Source of the DNA: Candidatus Baltobacteraceae bacterium
Lineage (GTDB): Bacteria > Vulcanimicrobiota > Vulcanimicrobiia > Vulcanimicrobiales > Vulcanimicrobiaceae
Direction: 5' to 3'
Assembly (NCBI GenBank): GCA_035502855.1
Contig: DATJTX010000021.1
Coordinates: forward strand, 62,001-126,000
Length of the DNA: 64,000 nt
The position numbers were made by a program, and so were the translations under genes. The notes under the pieces were generated by a model. That model was not told the DNA's origin and made no database searches. It saw nothing but the letters and a program-made list of their open reading frames with translations. Shown one piece after another: positions 18,211 through 25,967 of the stretch (the stretch's first letter is position 1; every line of letters starts with the position of its first letter).

Positions 18211-18488
18211 TGCTGCATGGCATGATGGACCGGCTATTGGGGTCCGGCGACCACCGCCGATGTCATGGCCCAGGCGACCCCATTGCTCGTCCTCTCGCTA
18301 CCGGGCCTTCCTGGCGGGCAGCCGACCGACCGGTTCCGCTTTCCATCGGGTCCCCCTCAGAGGCGGCCTGCCTGGTCTCCCGAAAGTAGCGCGCCCATGG
18401 CTTGTAGCTCCGGTGAGCGAGTGAACCGTGCCTTCTTTACAACTTCGCCGTTTCGCGTTAGTGTAGAGTAACTTCGGGAAAAAGCGAA
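18211..18488. other. Gap between island operon and toxin-antitoxin pair
   Basis: No convincing gene. Near its right end TTTACA (18436-18441) and TAGTGT (18459-18464), with a 17-base spacer, could form a sigma-70 type promoter for the toxin-antitoxin genes. The Pro-rich frame at 18265-18471 looks non-coding. Confidence 0.35.
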
Positions 18489-18878
18489 GTGGCGAGCATT
18501 CGGGTGACGCCCTTCTCGGCGGGAGGCAAGCAAGATGTCATCCGGCAGTTCCTTGGCAAGGATGCCAAGCGTCTACCCGGCGTGGCCACTGCGGTCTTTG
18601 ACGCCCTGCGGGTGCTCGAACTCACCCCGCAGGTCGATCTCAAAGCGCATGGATGCCTGTCGCTGCTGCGCGACGGCGTATGGGAAGTTCGGGTCGAAAA
18701 GATTCCCGCCATCAAGAAACCCAAAGACCATTGGGTCCGATTGTTCGTGGCCTACTACCCCACCGGCATCGAGTGCGTCGTCCTTCTCGTGAAAGTGAAG
18801 AAGACGAACAAAATTGATCCGGATGATACAAATCAAGCGATACGAAACTTGGGGCTTTACAAGAGACAACGTTCATAG
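18489..18878 (+). CDS. RelE/HigB-type toxin (Gp49-like)
   Basis: A 129-residue protein matching the phage-derived Gp49-like/HigB group of RelE-fold mRNA interferases. It has a helical N-terminus, CLSLLRDGVWEVRVEK as the central strands, then VRLFVAYYPTGIECVVLLVKVKKTNK and a C-terminal helix. Basic residues in the KKTNK segment are where the family places its catalytic and RNA-binding side chains. It would cleave ribosome-bound mRNA unless bound by the antitoxin. The start is GTG. The antitoxin gene follows within 12 bases, the toxin-first order typical of HigBA. Confidence 0.75.
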   Translation: MASIRVTPFSAGGKQDVIRQFLGKDAKRLPGVATAVFDALRVLELTPQVDLKAHGCLSLLRDGVWEVRVEKIPAIKKPKDHWVRLFVAYYPTGIECVVLLVKVKKTNKIDPDDTNQAIRNLGLYKRQRS

Positions 18879-18890
18879 GTGAAAGTAAGC

Positions 18891-19286
18891 ATGAAAACTC
18901 AGTCGTGGCGCGGAGACAGTCTGACCGATCAACTCGCAAAGGAGTATCCAGAGCTAGCACGCCATGCCGAGGAAACCGCGGGACTGCCGGAGTTGGCGTC
19001 CGCTTTGATCCAACTGCGTGCAAGAGGCGGGTTGCGGCAAGCCGATTTAGCGAAAGCTGGCGGCCTGCCCGTCACCCTCGTTTCGGAGCTCGAAAATGCC
19101 CAGAACAAAGGCGTTGCTTGGCGAACGCTGCAGCGCCTAGCAAAAGGAGCGGGGGCCCGGATCGAGCTGTCATTCATCATTGATCCATGCAACGCTGGCG
19201 AGGTTAACGTCAGTGTGGTCGGCCCGACCGGTCCGGAAGCCGGCGTCGATTCCGCCGACGCCCGCTGGCGTCGAAATTCCCCATGA
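18891..19286 (+). CDS. XRE-family antitoxin (HigA-like)
   Basis: A 131-residue protein with a helix-turn-helix of the XRE/Cro type: IQLRARGGLRQADLAKAGGLPVTLVSELENAQNKGVAWRTLQRLAKGAG. The ATG at 18891 is preferred over a GTG at 18879 because AGGTG lies nine bases upstream of it. As in HigBA modules, the antitoxin follows the toxin and probably autoregulates the pair. The C-terminal tail after the HTH is long and low in structure, and may have been altered by a frameshift since an open frame continues in another phase. Confidence 0.75.
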   Translation: MKTQSWRGDSLTDQLAKEYPELARHAEETAGLPELASALIQLRARGGLRQADLAKAGGLPVTLVSELENAQNKGVAWRTLQRLAKGAGARIELSFIIDPCNAGEVNVSVVGPTGPEAGVDSADARWRRNSP

Positions 19287-19305
19287 ACGTTTAATAGCGT
19301 CCATC

Positions 19306-19491
19306 GTGAACGAACTCGCACGTTCTCGCGTGCGCCACCGGGCATTACTGGATATTCTTGAAGAGCGCGGCCTCGTCAAGATCGCCGACAATGTCGAACG
19401 CTATCGTCTTGAAGAAGAACGCGACTTCAAGCCACTCGTTACATTCGTGACCAAATCCATGAACCAAATGGGCTTGAAGCGAATGCCGTGA
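19306..19491 (+). CDS. Small hypothetical protein at the right island end
   Basis: A 61-residue frame starting at GTG. Its translation (VNELARSRVRHRALLDILEERG, then charged helical sequence) looks protein-like, and the same frame is open upstream through the antitoxin tail. It could be an independent small gene or a displaced 3' part of a longer antitoxin after a frameshift. No family was recognised. Confidence 0.35.
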   Translation: MNELARSRVRHRALLDILEERGLVKIADNVERYRLEEERDFKPLVTFVTKSMNQMGLKRMP

Positions 19492-19542
19492 CCAAGCCCG
19501 AATCCCGAAAGCCCTGGTAGAAATCGGCGTTAGCGGGGACAT

Positions 19543-19630
19543 GGAGAGGTGGCAGAGCGGTTTAATGCAGCGGTCTTGAAAACCGCAGAACGCGATGAGC
19601 GTTCCGTGGGTTCGAATCCCACCCTCTCCT
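19543..19630 (+). tRNA. tRNA-Ser (anticodon UGA)
   Basis: A complete class II tRNA. The acceptor stem GGAGAGG pairs with CCTCTCC. The anticodon arm GCGGT-CTTGAAA-ACCGC places TGA as anticodon. The long variable arm is GAACGC-GATGA-GCGTTC and the T arm GTGGG-TTCGAAT-CCCAC. The CCA end is not encoded. Its anticodon arm is one copy of the 19-bp repeat that bounds the genomic island. Confidence 0.97.
19564..19582 (+). repeat. Right boundary repeat of island (tRNA-Ser anticodon arm)
   Basis: Identical to 10889-10907 in the same orientation. It lies within the functional tRNA gene, so the tRNA remains intact after insertion. Confidence 0.75.
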
Positions 19631-19636
19631 TTGCTT

Positions 19637-20299
19637 CTACGCCAGCAGCTCGACCTTGCCGCTGTGCAGTTCGTAGACGCCGCCGATGATTCGCGCGTGC
19701 CCGGCGGCGATCGCGTCGTCGACGATCGTGGACCGTTTGCGAACGTCGTGCACGCCGGTGCGCACGTTGGCTGCGATCGCATCGTGCAGCGAAGCGGCGT
19801 GATTCTTGACCGCGGGCGCGATGCTCTCCACCACGTATTGAATCGCACCGGGCTGTGAGGTTCCGTCCTTGACGAACGCGAGCGTGGCTTTGACCGCACC
19901 GCAGTCGCTGTGCCCCAGCACCATGATCAGCGGCGCCTTCAGCGCGGCGATGGCGTACTCGACCGATCCCAGGCCGCCGCGATCGACGAAATTACCCGCG
20001 ACGCGAATCACGAAAATGTTGCCGGGAATCTGATCGAAGATCGTTTCGATCGGAACCCGCGAGTCCGAACAGCCGAGCACGATTGCAAACGGGCTCTGTC
20101 CGGCCGCCAGTTCGAGCCGGCGGGCGGTGAGCGGAGGACAGGACGCCTTGTCGGCGACGAAGCGCGCGTTGCCCGCCATCAGCTCTTTCAGCGCGTCATC
20201 GGCGCTCAATGATGTACCCCCCGTTGCTGCGAGCGCAGTGCCTTGAAGCGCCAGGCCGGCGCCCGCTTGGAGCAGAAAGGTCCGACGATCGTACTTCAT
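19637..20299 (-). CDS. Exported beta-class carbonic anhydrase
   Basis: A 220-residue zinc enzyme converting CO2 and bicarbonate. The N-terminus has a twin-arginine-like signal (DRRTFLLQAGAGLAL), so a folded protein is probably exported to the periplasm. Zinc ligands are Cys77 (GCSDSR), His130 and Cys133 (LGHSDCGA); the Asp79-Arg81 dyad is present. The length is normal for the family. It converges on the tRNA-Ser gene. Its start lies within about 25 bp of the divergent chaperone gene start, so promoters must overlap coding sequence. Confidence 0.93.
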   Translation of the reverse strand: MKYDRRTFLLQAGAGLALQGTALAATGGTSLSADDALKELMAGNARFVADKASCPPLTARRLELAAGQSPFAIVLGCSDSRVPIETIFDQIPGNIFVIRVAGNFVDRGGLGSVEYAIAALKAPLIMVLGHSDCGAVKATLAFVKDGTSQPGAIQYVVESIAPAVKNHAASLHDAIAANVRTGVHDVRKRSTIVDDAIAAGHARIIGGVYELHSGKVELLA

Positions 20300-20311
20300 A
20301 AATGGGCTCGC

Positions 20312-20737
20312 TTGGATACTTTCTTGAGACGGACCTGGTTTTGTTCGTGGTTCGCGCTAGGGCCGTTCCTGCTCGGCGCGGCAACGCCGGTTTCATTCGG
20401 CCTAAAACCCGAGAGTGCGACCATCAGTCCGCAGGCCAAGATCGCCGAATTCCAATTCTCTAGTCTCTACGCCCAACCCGTCGTCTTCCAAGTAACCATC
20501 GCGCCGCGCGGCGCGGATTTCATCGTCGTTCCCGGCGTTTTTCGTATCACGCCGTACGAGACGCGCCTGATCCGCATCGCACTGCGCACGCCGGCCTTGC
20601 CGGCCGCCGAAGAACGCTACACGGTTTCGATAACGCAAGTCGTGCCCGGCGCGGCGACGCCGCCGCCGGCGGCTCGCCGGTTCACCGCCGCACTCGTCGT
20701 AACGCCTATCGTTCCGGCCGGTTCACCGCAGCCGTGA
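20312..20737 (+). CDS. PapD-like periplasmic pilus chaperone, N-terminal domain type
   Basis: About 141 residues from TTG 20312 (TTG 20324 also possible; no ATG opens a signal peptide). A signal-like hydrophobic stretch (WFCSWFALGPFLLGAATPVSF) precedes an immunoglobulin-like domain: AEFQFSSLYAQPVVFQVTI, FIVVPGVFRITPYETRLIRIALR. This is the pattern of the first PapD/FimC domain, including the basic residue before the edge strand. The second Ig domain seems absent, so the protein is shorter than classical chaperones. The stop overlaps the usher start (GTGA), and the pair would assemble surface fibres. Confidence 0.75.
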   Translation: MDTFLRRTWFCSWFALGPFLLGAATPVSFGLKPESATISPQAKIAEFQFSSLYAQPVVFQVTIAPRGADFIVVPGVFRITPYETRLIRIALRTPALPAAEERYTVSITQVVPGAATPPPAARRFTAALVVTPIVPAGSPQP

Positions 20738-23010
20738 GAGCGGTCGCGGCACTATTCGCCCTGGTCGTTCTGATCGCGCGTCCGGTGCTCGCGGCCGAGG
20801 AAACGACCGACGCGTTCGATCCCGCCTACACGCTCGAACGCTATCGCGTCTCGATCGACGGGGTCGAAGTCGACCCCAGCGCGGCGGTGTACATGAGCAC
20901 CGACGAGAGCGAAACCGTCTACGTTTCATCTAAAGAGCTCGACGCGTGGAACCTCAAGCGTCCGCGGGAACCGGCCTTCGAGCGCAGCGGACAGCAGTAC
21001 TTCGGGCTCCAAACCGATTTGAAGCTGGCCACCTCGTACGATCGCACCACCCATGAGCTCGAGATCGTCGCCCCCCGCACCGCGTTTCGCGGCCAACCCA
21101 GGCCCGGCAAACCGCCGGTTACGCCCGGCAGCGGCGCGTTCCTGAACTACGATTTGCGCCAGGACAATCAGAGTTACGATTTCTTCGCGGTGAACGGCGC
21201 CGGCGTCTTTCAAATGAAGTACATCAGCAGCACCGGCGCCGACGGGTTGCAATTCGTTCGCTCGGTCACGCGCTGGTACCGGTTGTATCCTGCCAGTCAC
21301 AGTCTCGTCACGTTCGGCGACAACACCAACGTGCCGGGTTGGCTCGGCACGGGCGCGTCCTTCGGCGGACTCCACTACGCGACCGACTACACCAGCGACC
21401 CGGAGTATTCGGCGAGCGGGCCGCCGATGGTCTCGGGTTTTGCCGCGTCGCCCTCGCTGCTCGAAGTGTACGTCGATAATATTCTCGAGCTTACGCGCGA
21501 CGTGCCGCAAGGTCCGTTCACGGTCAACGGCCTTCCGGCGTCGGCGGCCAACTCTCAGATCGTCATGGTGCTCACCGATCGGAACGGAAATAAAACGGTG
21601 CAAGTGGCGAGCCCGCAATACACGTCGAGCCCGCTCCCGCGCGGGACGTCGAATTTTCAGTTCGATTCGGGTGTCGCGCACGAAAACGTCAATCAGCGCG
21701 GCCAATACTATCGCGGCCTGGTTGCCGACGGAACCTACCGCTACGGCATCACCAACACGATCGCCGGGGAACTCTACGGCGAATCGATCAAAGGTGAGGA
21801 CTTTGCCGACGGTGGGGCTGATTTCTCGCTCGGCACCAGCACCACGTTCGGCTTTCGCGCCGGCGGCGGCGACCTGCGCCACTCGAGCGAGTACCGCTTC
21901 CAGACCAGCATCGGGGGCAACGTCACCTTCAGCGACACGTATCGCTTCAACTCGAGCACGCCGCTCGCTCTCGGGGACGACTTCGACAACGCTCAGTCGC
22001 TCATTTCGGAGAACAGCTCGCTCAACGTCACGCTCAGTCAACAATGGGGCCTCGGCTTCCAGTTTCAACGCTCGCGCGACAACATCGGCGGCAGCAACCA
22101 GTCCTCACTCTCGACGGACATCAGCTACACCCAAGGCATCCTCAGCCTCACCATTTCGCCGTATTACGATTTCATCACGCGCCAAGCCAGCGCCAACGCA
22201 AACGTGCGGCTGCGGCTGGACGCGAACCATCGCCTCACGCTGACCCCGAGCGTCACCGCGAGCGGGGAGACGGGCGCCGGCGTCGAGTGGAGCCAGGATC
22301 CCACCGACGACAACCCGATCTCGATGAAGCTCAAGCTTTCAGCGAACGCATCGCAAGATCGCCGCTTCGAAATCGGCGATTCGCTGCCGTGGGCGGTAGC
22401 CAACTTCAATTGGCAGCAGCAGAAAGGGGTCGACGGCAGCTCGAACAGCATCAACGAGGAGGAACTCCAAGGCGCGATTGCCACCGTCGGCGGCGGTATC
22501 TTCGCGATTCCCACGGTGAACAACGACGAATCCTTCGGCGTGCTGCAAATTCCGGGCGCACAGAACGTGCGCGTCCAGGTCAACGGCAGTCCCGTCGGGC
22601 GCACGAACACGCGCGGAAATCTTTTGCTGCGGAATCTCTCGCCGTATAAACTCAACGAGGTCATCGTCGACACTGCCGACGTGCCGATCTGGTACAATCT
22701 CGCCGACCCGATCGGCGTCACACCAAGCAAAGCCGCGCCGGTGCGCCTGCGCGCCCGTATCCTCTCGAAGGGCGGTGCGACCTTCACCGCGGTCGACGCA
22801 CGCGGCATTCCGCTTGCCGCGGCGAGCGATCTGGTGCTGGGCACCGAGCGCTATCCGGTCGGGTACGGCGGCAGCGTCTACGTGCCCGGTATCGCGCCCG
22901 GGCGAACGAACTTCACCGGCGTCGCCGACGGCCATCCGTGCACGATCGACCTCGTGATCCCGGGGAACGTCAACGACATCCCGAATCTGGGCACCGTGAG
23001 GTGCATCTAG
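20734..23010 (+). CDS. Outer-membrane fimbrial usher (PapC/FimD-like)
   Basis: A 758-residue secretion pore for chaperone-delivered pilus subunits. The signal peptide (MRAVAALFALVVLIARPVLA) is followed by a long beta-barrel region. GFAASPSLLEVYVDN, DVPQGPFTVNGLPA and VVMVLTDRNGNK-like segments (about 235-290) are the usher plug/barrel core. C-terminal domains include VQVNGSPVGRTNTRGNLLLRNLSPYKLN and IDLVIPGNVNDIPNLGTVRC. It is shorter than enterobacterial ushers (about 800-880). It shows that the cell has an outer membrane. No pilin gene is visible nearby. Confidence 0.88.
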   Translation: MRAVAALFALVVLIARPVLAAEETTDAFDPAYTLERYRVSIDGVEVDPSAAVYMSTDESETVYVSSKELDAWNLKRPREPAFERSGQQYFGLQTDLKLATSYDRTTHELEIVAPRTAFRGQPRPGKPPVTPGSGAFLNYDLRQDNQSYDFFAVNGAGVFQMKYISSTGADGLQFVRSVTRWYRLYPASHSLVTFGDNTNVPGWLGTGASFGGLHYATDYTSDPEYSASGPPMVSGFAASPSLLEVYVDNILELTRDVPQGPFTVNGLPASAANSQIVMVLTDRNGNKTVQVASPQYTSSPLPRGTSNFQFDSGVAHENVNQRGQYYRGLVADGTYRYGITNTIAGELYGESIKGEDFADGGADFSLGTSTTFGFRAGGGDLRHSSEYRFQTSIGGNVTFSDTYRFNSSTPLALGDDFDNAQSLISENSSLNVTLSQQWGLGFQFQRSRDNIGGSNQSSLSTDISYTQGILSLTISPYYDFITRQASANANVRLRLDANHRLTLTPSVTASGETGAGVEWSQDPTDDNPISMKLKLSANASQDRRFEIGDSLPWAVANFNWQQQKGVDGSSNSINEEELQGAIATVGGGIFAIPTVNNDESFGVLQIPGAQNVRVQVNGSPVGRTNTRGNLLLRNLSPYKLNEVIVDTADVPIWYNLADPIGVTPSKAAPVRLRARILSKGGATFTAVDARGIPLAAASDLVLGTERYPVGYGGSVYVPGIAPGRTNFTGVADGHPCTIDLVIPGNVNDIPNLGTVRCI

Positions 23011-23017
23011 ACGACCG

Positions 23018-23365
23018 ATGGACGATTTTCGAGACGGCACATTATTGCGCATCTTCGTCGATGAGGCCGATCGGCACGGCCTGCAGCCGAGCTACACTGC
23101 GATTGTCGAGTTCTTGCGCAAACGCGGCGTCTCCGGTGCGACGGTTTTTCGCGGTATCGAGGGCTTCGGTGGCCACGGCGAGGTGCACATGGCACGAGTC
23201 TTCTCATGGCTTCCGAATTTGCCGATCCTCATCGAGGTGGTAGACGACTGGCCGGTGCTCGAGCCGCTCATCGGCGAGCTGGAGACGCTGATGGGCGAGG
23301 GGCTGCTTACGATCGAGGCGGCGCAGTACTTGCGAATCTCCAAACCAAAATCGACCCACGCCTAG
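23018..23365 (+). CDS. DUF190 (PII-like) protein, first copy
   Basis: A 115-residue protein with the DUF190 pattern: LLRIFVDEADRHGLQPSYTAIVEFL, then GVSGATVFRGIEGFGGHGEVH, LPILIEVVDD and a C-terminal acidic helix. The fold resembles PII. These proteins are frequent neighbours of fluoride channel genes, and their precise role is unknown to me. It begins 8 bases after the usher stop and lies just before the first fluoride riboswitch, which is downstream of it and therefore does not control it. A second copy lies at 38278. Confidence 0.88.
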   Translation: MDDFRDGTLLRIFVDEADRHGLQPSYTAIVEFLRKRGVSGATVFRGIEGFGGHGEVHMARVFSWLPNLPILIEVVDDWPVLEPLIGELETLMGEGLLTIEAAQYLRISKPKSTHA

Positions 23366-23416
23366 CATGTCTGGAACAGGAGCGGCATCCATCGCTGCGA
23401 ACGGAGCACTCGAAAA

Positions 23417-23490
23417 GGCGATGGAGCACCGCCTCTGACTGCCGCGGAGCGGCTGATGGCTCCTATTCGACGACACGTATCGAATGAGGA
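23417..23490 (+). promoter_or_regulatory. Fluoride riboswitch (crcB motif) A, probable translational switch
   Basis: Aptamer 23417-23465: stem GGCG/CGCC enclosing ATGGAGCAC, a second stem GCCGC-GGA-GCGGC, then CTGATGGCTCCTA. The loop GGAGC can pair with GCTCC to form the pseudoknot of this class. The 3' strand TCCTATTCGA can instead pair with TCGAATGAGGA (23480-23490), covering the likely ribosome binding site of the Nudix gene. Fluoride binding would free that site. Confidence 0.88.
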
Positions 23491-23499
23491 TGCAGGGCG

Positions 23500-23982
23500 A
23501 TGAACAATGCCGGTCCATACCGGGTGCGCGTTTCGGCCGCGGTGCTTCGGCCGGGAGACGAACTGCTGGTCGTTCGCGAATCGCACATGGCGCTCGCGGT
23601 CGTGAATCTCCCGGGCGGCGCGCCGCAGATAGGTGAGACCCTAGAGCGAGCGGTCGTCCGCGAGGTGCTCGAAGAAACCGGATACGAGGTCGTTCCGACC
23701 GAGATTGCGTTCGTCGCGGAAAAACGAAGCGATCGCTACTCGTCGTCGGCGTTGGAGGTATGCTTCTATGCGCGCATTGCCTCGCGGGCCCAGCGCGAGC
23801 CGGTGTCCGGTGACGGTGTGCAGGTGGTCGAGTGGCTTCCCTTGGGCCATGCCGACCTCCGGCGTCACTTGCCCCACACCGCGCTGTTCGCGCAGAGCAA
23901 ACGAGGGCGCTACATCGACCAGGCTTCGCGCGCCGAAACGGCCGGCTACGAGGGGGCCGGGGCGCGCGGCCGGAAGCCCTGA
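23500..23982 (+). CDS. Nudix hydrolase under a fluoride riboswitch
   Basis: A 160-residue hydrolase of nucleoside diphosphate-linked substrates. The Nudix box GGAPQIGETLERAVVREVLEETGYE (residues 39-63) has the required GxxxxxE...REuxEExG pattern, with the metal-binding Glu residues in place. The C-terminal 30 residues are basic and Gly-rich. The ATG at 23500 follows the fluoride riboswitch, whose alternative hairpin covers GAGGA. The substrate is unknown. A link to fluoride stress (for example clearing non-canonical or misused nucleotides) is inference from the switch. Confidence 0.88.
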   Translation: MNNAGPYRVRVSAAVLRPGDELLVVRESHMALAVVNLPGGAPQIGETLERAVVREVLEETGYEVVPTEIAFVAEKRSDRYSSSALEVCFYARIASRAQREPVSGDGVQVVEWLPLGHADLRRHLPHTALFAQSKRGRYIDQASRAETAGYEGAGARGRKP

Positions 23983-23995
23983 CATACGAGAATTC

Positions 23996-24066
23996 CGGCG
24001 ATGGGGCCCGCCGAAACCGCCGCGTTCGCGCGGCTGATGGCTCCTACTTCATAGAGAAAGTAGGAG
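23996..24066 (+). promoter_or_regulatory. Fluoride riboswitch (crcB motif) B, probable translational switch
   Basis: Aptamer 23996-24046: stem CGGCG/CGCCG around ATGGGGCC, then GAAACC, stem GCCGCG-TTCG-CGCGGC and CTGATGGCTCCTAC. This is close to the textbook consensus. CTCCTACTT (24041-24049) pairs perfectly with AAGTAGGAG (24058-24066), which contains the ribosome binding site of the following gene, so the OFF state should block translation. Confidence 0.93.
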
Positions 24067-24075
24067 ATGTCAGAC

Positions 24076-24414
24076 GTGAACGATCCGGCCGCGACGGACG
24101 CAGCCCTTGCCCAGCGGTTGCACGCGGCCGAGCAACGCCTCTCCGAGCGGAGCGAGCGGCTCTACGAACTCCAGCAACACTATTCGTCCGAGCATTTCGC
24201 CCTTCAAGAGAGCATGCGCAATCTGAAAATCGAGCGCATGCGCAATGCGGGAGCATACGCGCAGCTCGAGTGGACGATGAAGCGCGCGCGTGCGCTGCAG
24301 TCGAGAATCGGCGATCTCAAAAACCGGCTCCGTCGCTACGAAACGGTCGAAGACGAGGAGTTCGATACCGCGCCCATTTTGATCGAAGATAACGCCGCGC
24401 CTCAGAGCGACTGA
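24076..24414 (+). CDS. Small coiled-coil protein of the fluoride-controlled MutS-like operon
   Basis: About 112 residues, almost entirely heptad-like helix rich in Glu, Arg, Leu and Gln (AEQRLSERSERLYELQQHY, then KRARALQSRIGDLKNRLRRYE), ending in an acidic tail. The GTG at 24076 is preferred because GGAG lies nine bases upstream; an ATG at 24067 abuts that site too closely. The family is not recognised. It is the first gene after riboswitch B and is followed eight bases later by two MutS-like ATPase genes, so it may be their partner or adaptor. Confidence 0.7.
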   Translation: MNDPAATDAALAQRLHAAEQRLSERSERLYELQQHYSSEHFALQESMRNLKIERMRNAGAYAQLEWTMKRARALQSRIGDLKNRLRRYETVEDEEFDTAPILIEDNAAPQSD

Positions 24415-24422
24415 CGGGATGG

Positions 24423-25967
24423 ATGAGGTTTCATAGCATTCTTTTCCCAAGCGCTCGGGACGAGCCGGACGGTATTCCCGAAGCGCCGTCTTTCTTCACC
24501 GATCTGAATCTCGATCAAATCATCGACGCCATCGTATCCGCGAAAGAAGCGTACGGCCTCAAGCCGTTTTTTTACACGCATCTAAAAACCATCGAGGCGA
24601 TCCGCTACCGTCACGCGGTGATGCGGGACGTCGAAAAAACGAGGATCTACGCCCTCATCGCGGAGTTTGCCGCGACGATGGATGCGGTGCGTCAGTGGCT
24701 TGCCCTCGCGAAGAAATCGTCCTACACATACGAGCGCGCGCGCTGGAGGGTGGACGCCGCCGATCTCTACTGCGAAGCGGCGCGGCGACTCGTCGAGGGA
24801 CTCGGCGATTCGGACGTCGAGTCCGACGGGCTGATCGCCCTGCGGGATCATCTCCTCGCGTACTTGGAAGCGGACGGCTTTCGCGCGCTCTCGCGCGACG
24901 CCGCCTCGCTGCTGACGGACCTCGCGCAAATCGATTATCAGGTGCTGGTCGGCAGCGGCACCGTGACCGTGCGCAACGGCAATCACGAAGGCGACCTCGT
25001 GACGTCCGTTCAAGCGACGTTCGAACGCTTTCGGCAGGGTGCAACAAAGAGTTACCTATTGAAGTTTGCGCAGCGGACGTCGATGAACCACATCGAGGCG
25101 AAGGTTCTCGACTTCGTCGCACTGCTGCACCCGGACGTCTTTTCGCAGCTCGAACGTTTCGGTGAGACGTACGAGAGCTTCATCGACGAGTCCATCGCTC
25201 GATTCGAGCGCGAAATCCAGTTCTACGTCGCGTGCACGGACTATCATCGGGCATTCGAACGCGCCGGGCTGCCGACGTGCTACCCGCTGGTGGACGCGAA
25301 CGGCAAAGAAGTTCGCGCCGAGGACGTTTTCGATCTGGCGCTAGCCCAGCGTCTCGTCGCTTCAGACGCTCGGGTGGTGAGGAACGACTTCTCCTTGAGC
25401 GGACCGGAGCGCGTTTTCGTCGTCTCCGGTCCAAACCAAGGAGGCAAGACGACGTTTGCGCGGACGTTCGGTCAGATACACTATCTCGCCGCGTTGGGTT
25501 GTCGCGTGGCGGGAAGGAGGGCCGCAACGTTTCTCTTCGATGCGATCTTCACCCACTTCGAGCGCGAGGAAGACCCATCGGCCTTGCGGGGAAAGCTGGA
25601 AGACGACGTCATCCGTATCCATGAAATTCTGGAGCGGGCCACGCCGAACAGCATCATCATCCTCAACGAAATCTTCGCGTCGACGACCGCATACGACGCG
25701 AGCACGCTGGCACGGCGGATCATGAGCAAGATACTCGAACTCGATACGTTGGGCGTCTGCGTGACGTTTATCGACGAGCTGGCTTCTCTGAGCGAGAAGA
25801 CCGTGAGCATCGTCAGTCTCGTCAACCCGGAGAACCCCGACGTGCGGACGTACAAGCTGGCACGGCGCCCGGCCGACGGTCTCGCGTACGCGGTCTCGCT
25901 GGCCGAAAAATACGGGCTCACGTACGATCGCCTCCACCGGCGCCTCACGATCGTCGAGCGGCCATGA
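24423..25967 (+). CDS. MutS-like ABC ATPase, first of a pair
   Basis: A 514-residue protein with the lever/clamp helices and C-terminal ATPase of MutS but without the N-terminal mismatch-reading and connector domains. The core domain runs to about 320. Walker A is SGPNQGGKTTFA (near 335-346). Walker B is IIILNEIFAST (near 413), with Asp replaced by Asn-Glu as in some MutS-related paralogues. Thr-Thr after Walker A fits ABC-type nucleotide binding. MutS-like genes are, as I recall, among those previously seen with fluoride riboswitches. It overlaps the second MutS-like gene by four bases (ATGA). A role as a heterodimer with that product is inference. Confidence 0.85.
   Translation: MRFHSILFPSARDEPDGIPEAPSFFTDLNLDQIIDAIVSAKEAYGLKPFFYTHLKTIEAIRYRHAVMRDVEKTRIYALIAEFAATMDAVRQWLALAKKSSYTYERARWRVDAADLYCEAARRLVEGLGDSDVESDGLIALRDHLLAYLEADGFRALSRDAASLLTDLAQIDYQVLVGSGTVTVRNGNHEGDLVTSVQATFERFRQGATKSYLLKFAQRTSMNHIEAKVLDFVALLHPDVFSQLERFGETYESFIDESIARFEREIQFYVACTDYHRAFERAGLPTCYPLVDANGKEVRAEDVFDLALAQRLVASDARVVRNDFSLSGPERVFVVSGPNQGGKTTFARTFGQIHYLAALGCRVAGRRAATFLFDAIFTHFEREEDPSALRGKLEDDVIRIHEILERATPNSIIILNEIFASTTAYDASTLARRIMSKILELDTLGVCVTFIDELASLSEKTVSIVSLVNPENPDVRTYKLARRPADGLAYAVSLAEKYGLTYDRLHRRLTIVERP

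Larger units (their letters stand above)
10889..19582. mobile_element. Genomic island inserted at tRNA-Ser, about 8.7 kb
   Basis: The region lies between two copies of a 19-bp direct repeat, the right one being the anticodon arm of an intact tRNA-Ser(UGA). Tyrosine-recombinase elements commonly use such sites. Inside are a helicase-topoisomerase-nuclease operon, two unidentified genes and a HigBA-type toxin-antitoxin pair. Codon use inside is visibly more relaxed (more AT-ending codons and longer low-GC runs) than in the flanks. No integrase, transposase or relaxase is recognisable, so the element is probably a remnant or depends on enzymes in trans. Confidence 0.7.

Noticed and set aside
18265-18471. 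68-residue Pro-rich frame between the island operon and the toxin gene
   Set aside because: Low-complexity translation, no ribosome binding site, overlaps the candidate promoter.
23018-23365. crcB/fluC fluoride channel
   Set aside because: The small protein here has the DUF190 PII-like pattern and no membrane helices; no CrcB-like membrane protein was found in the window.
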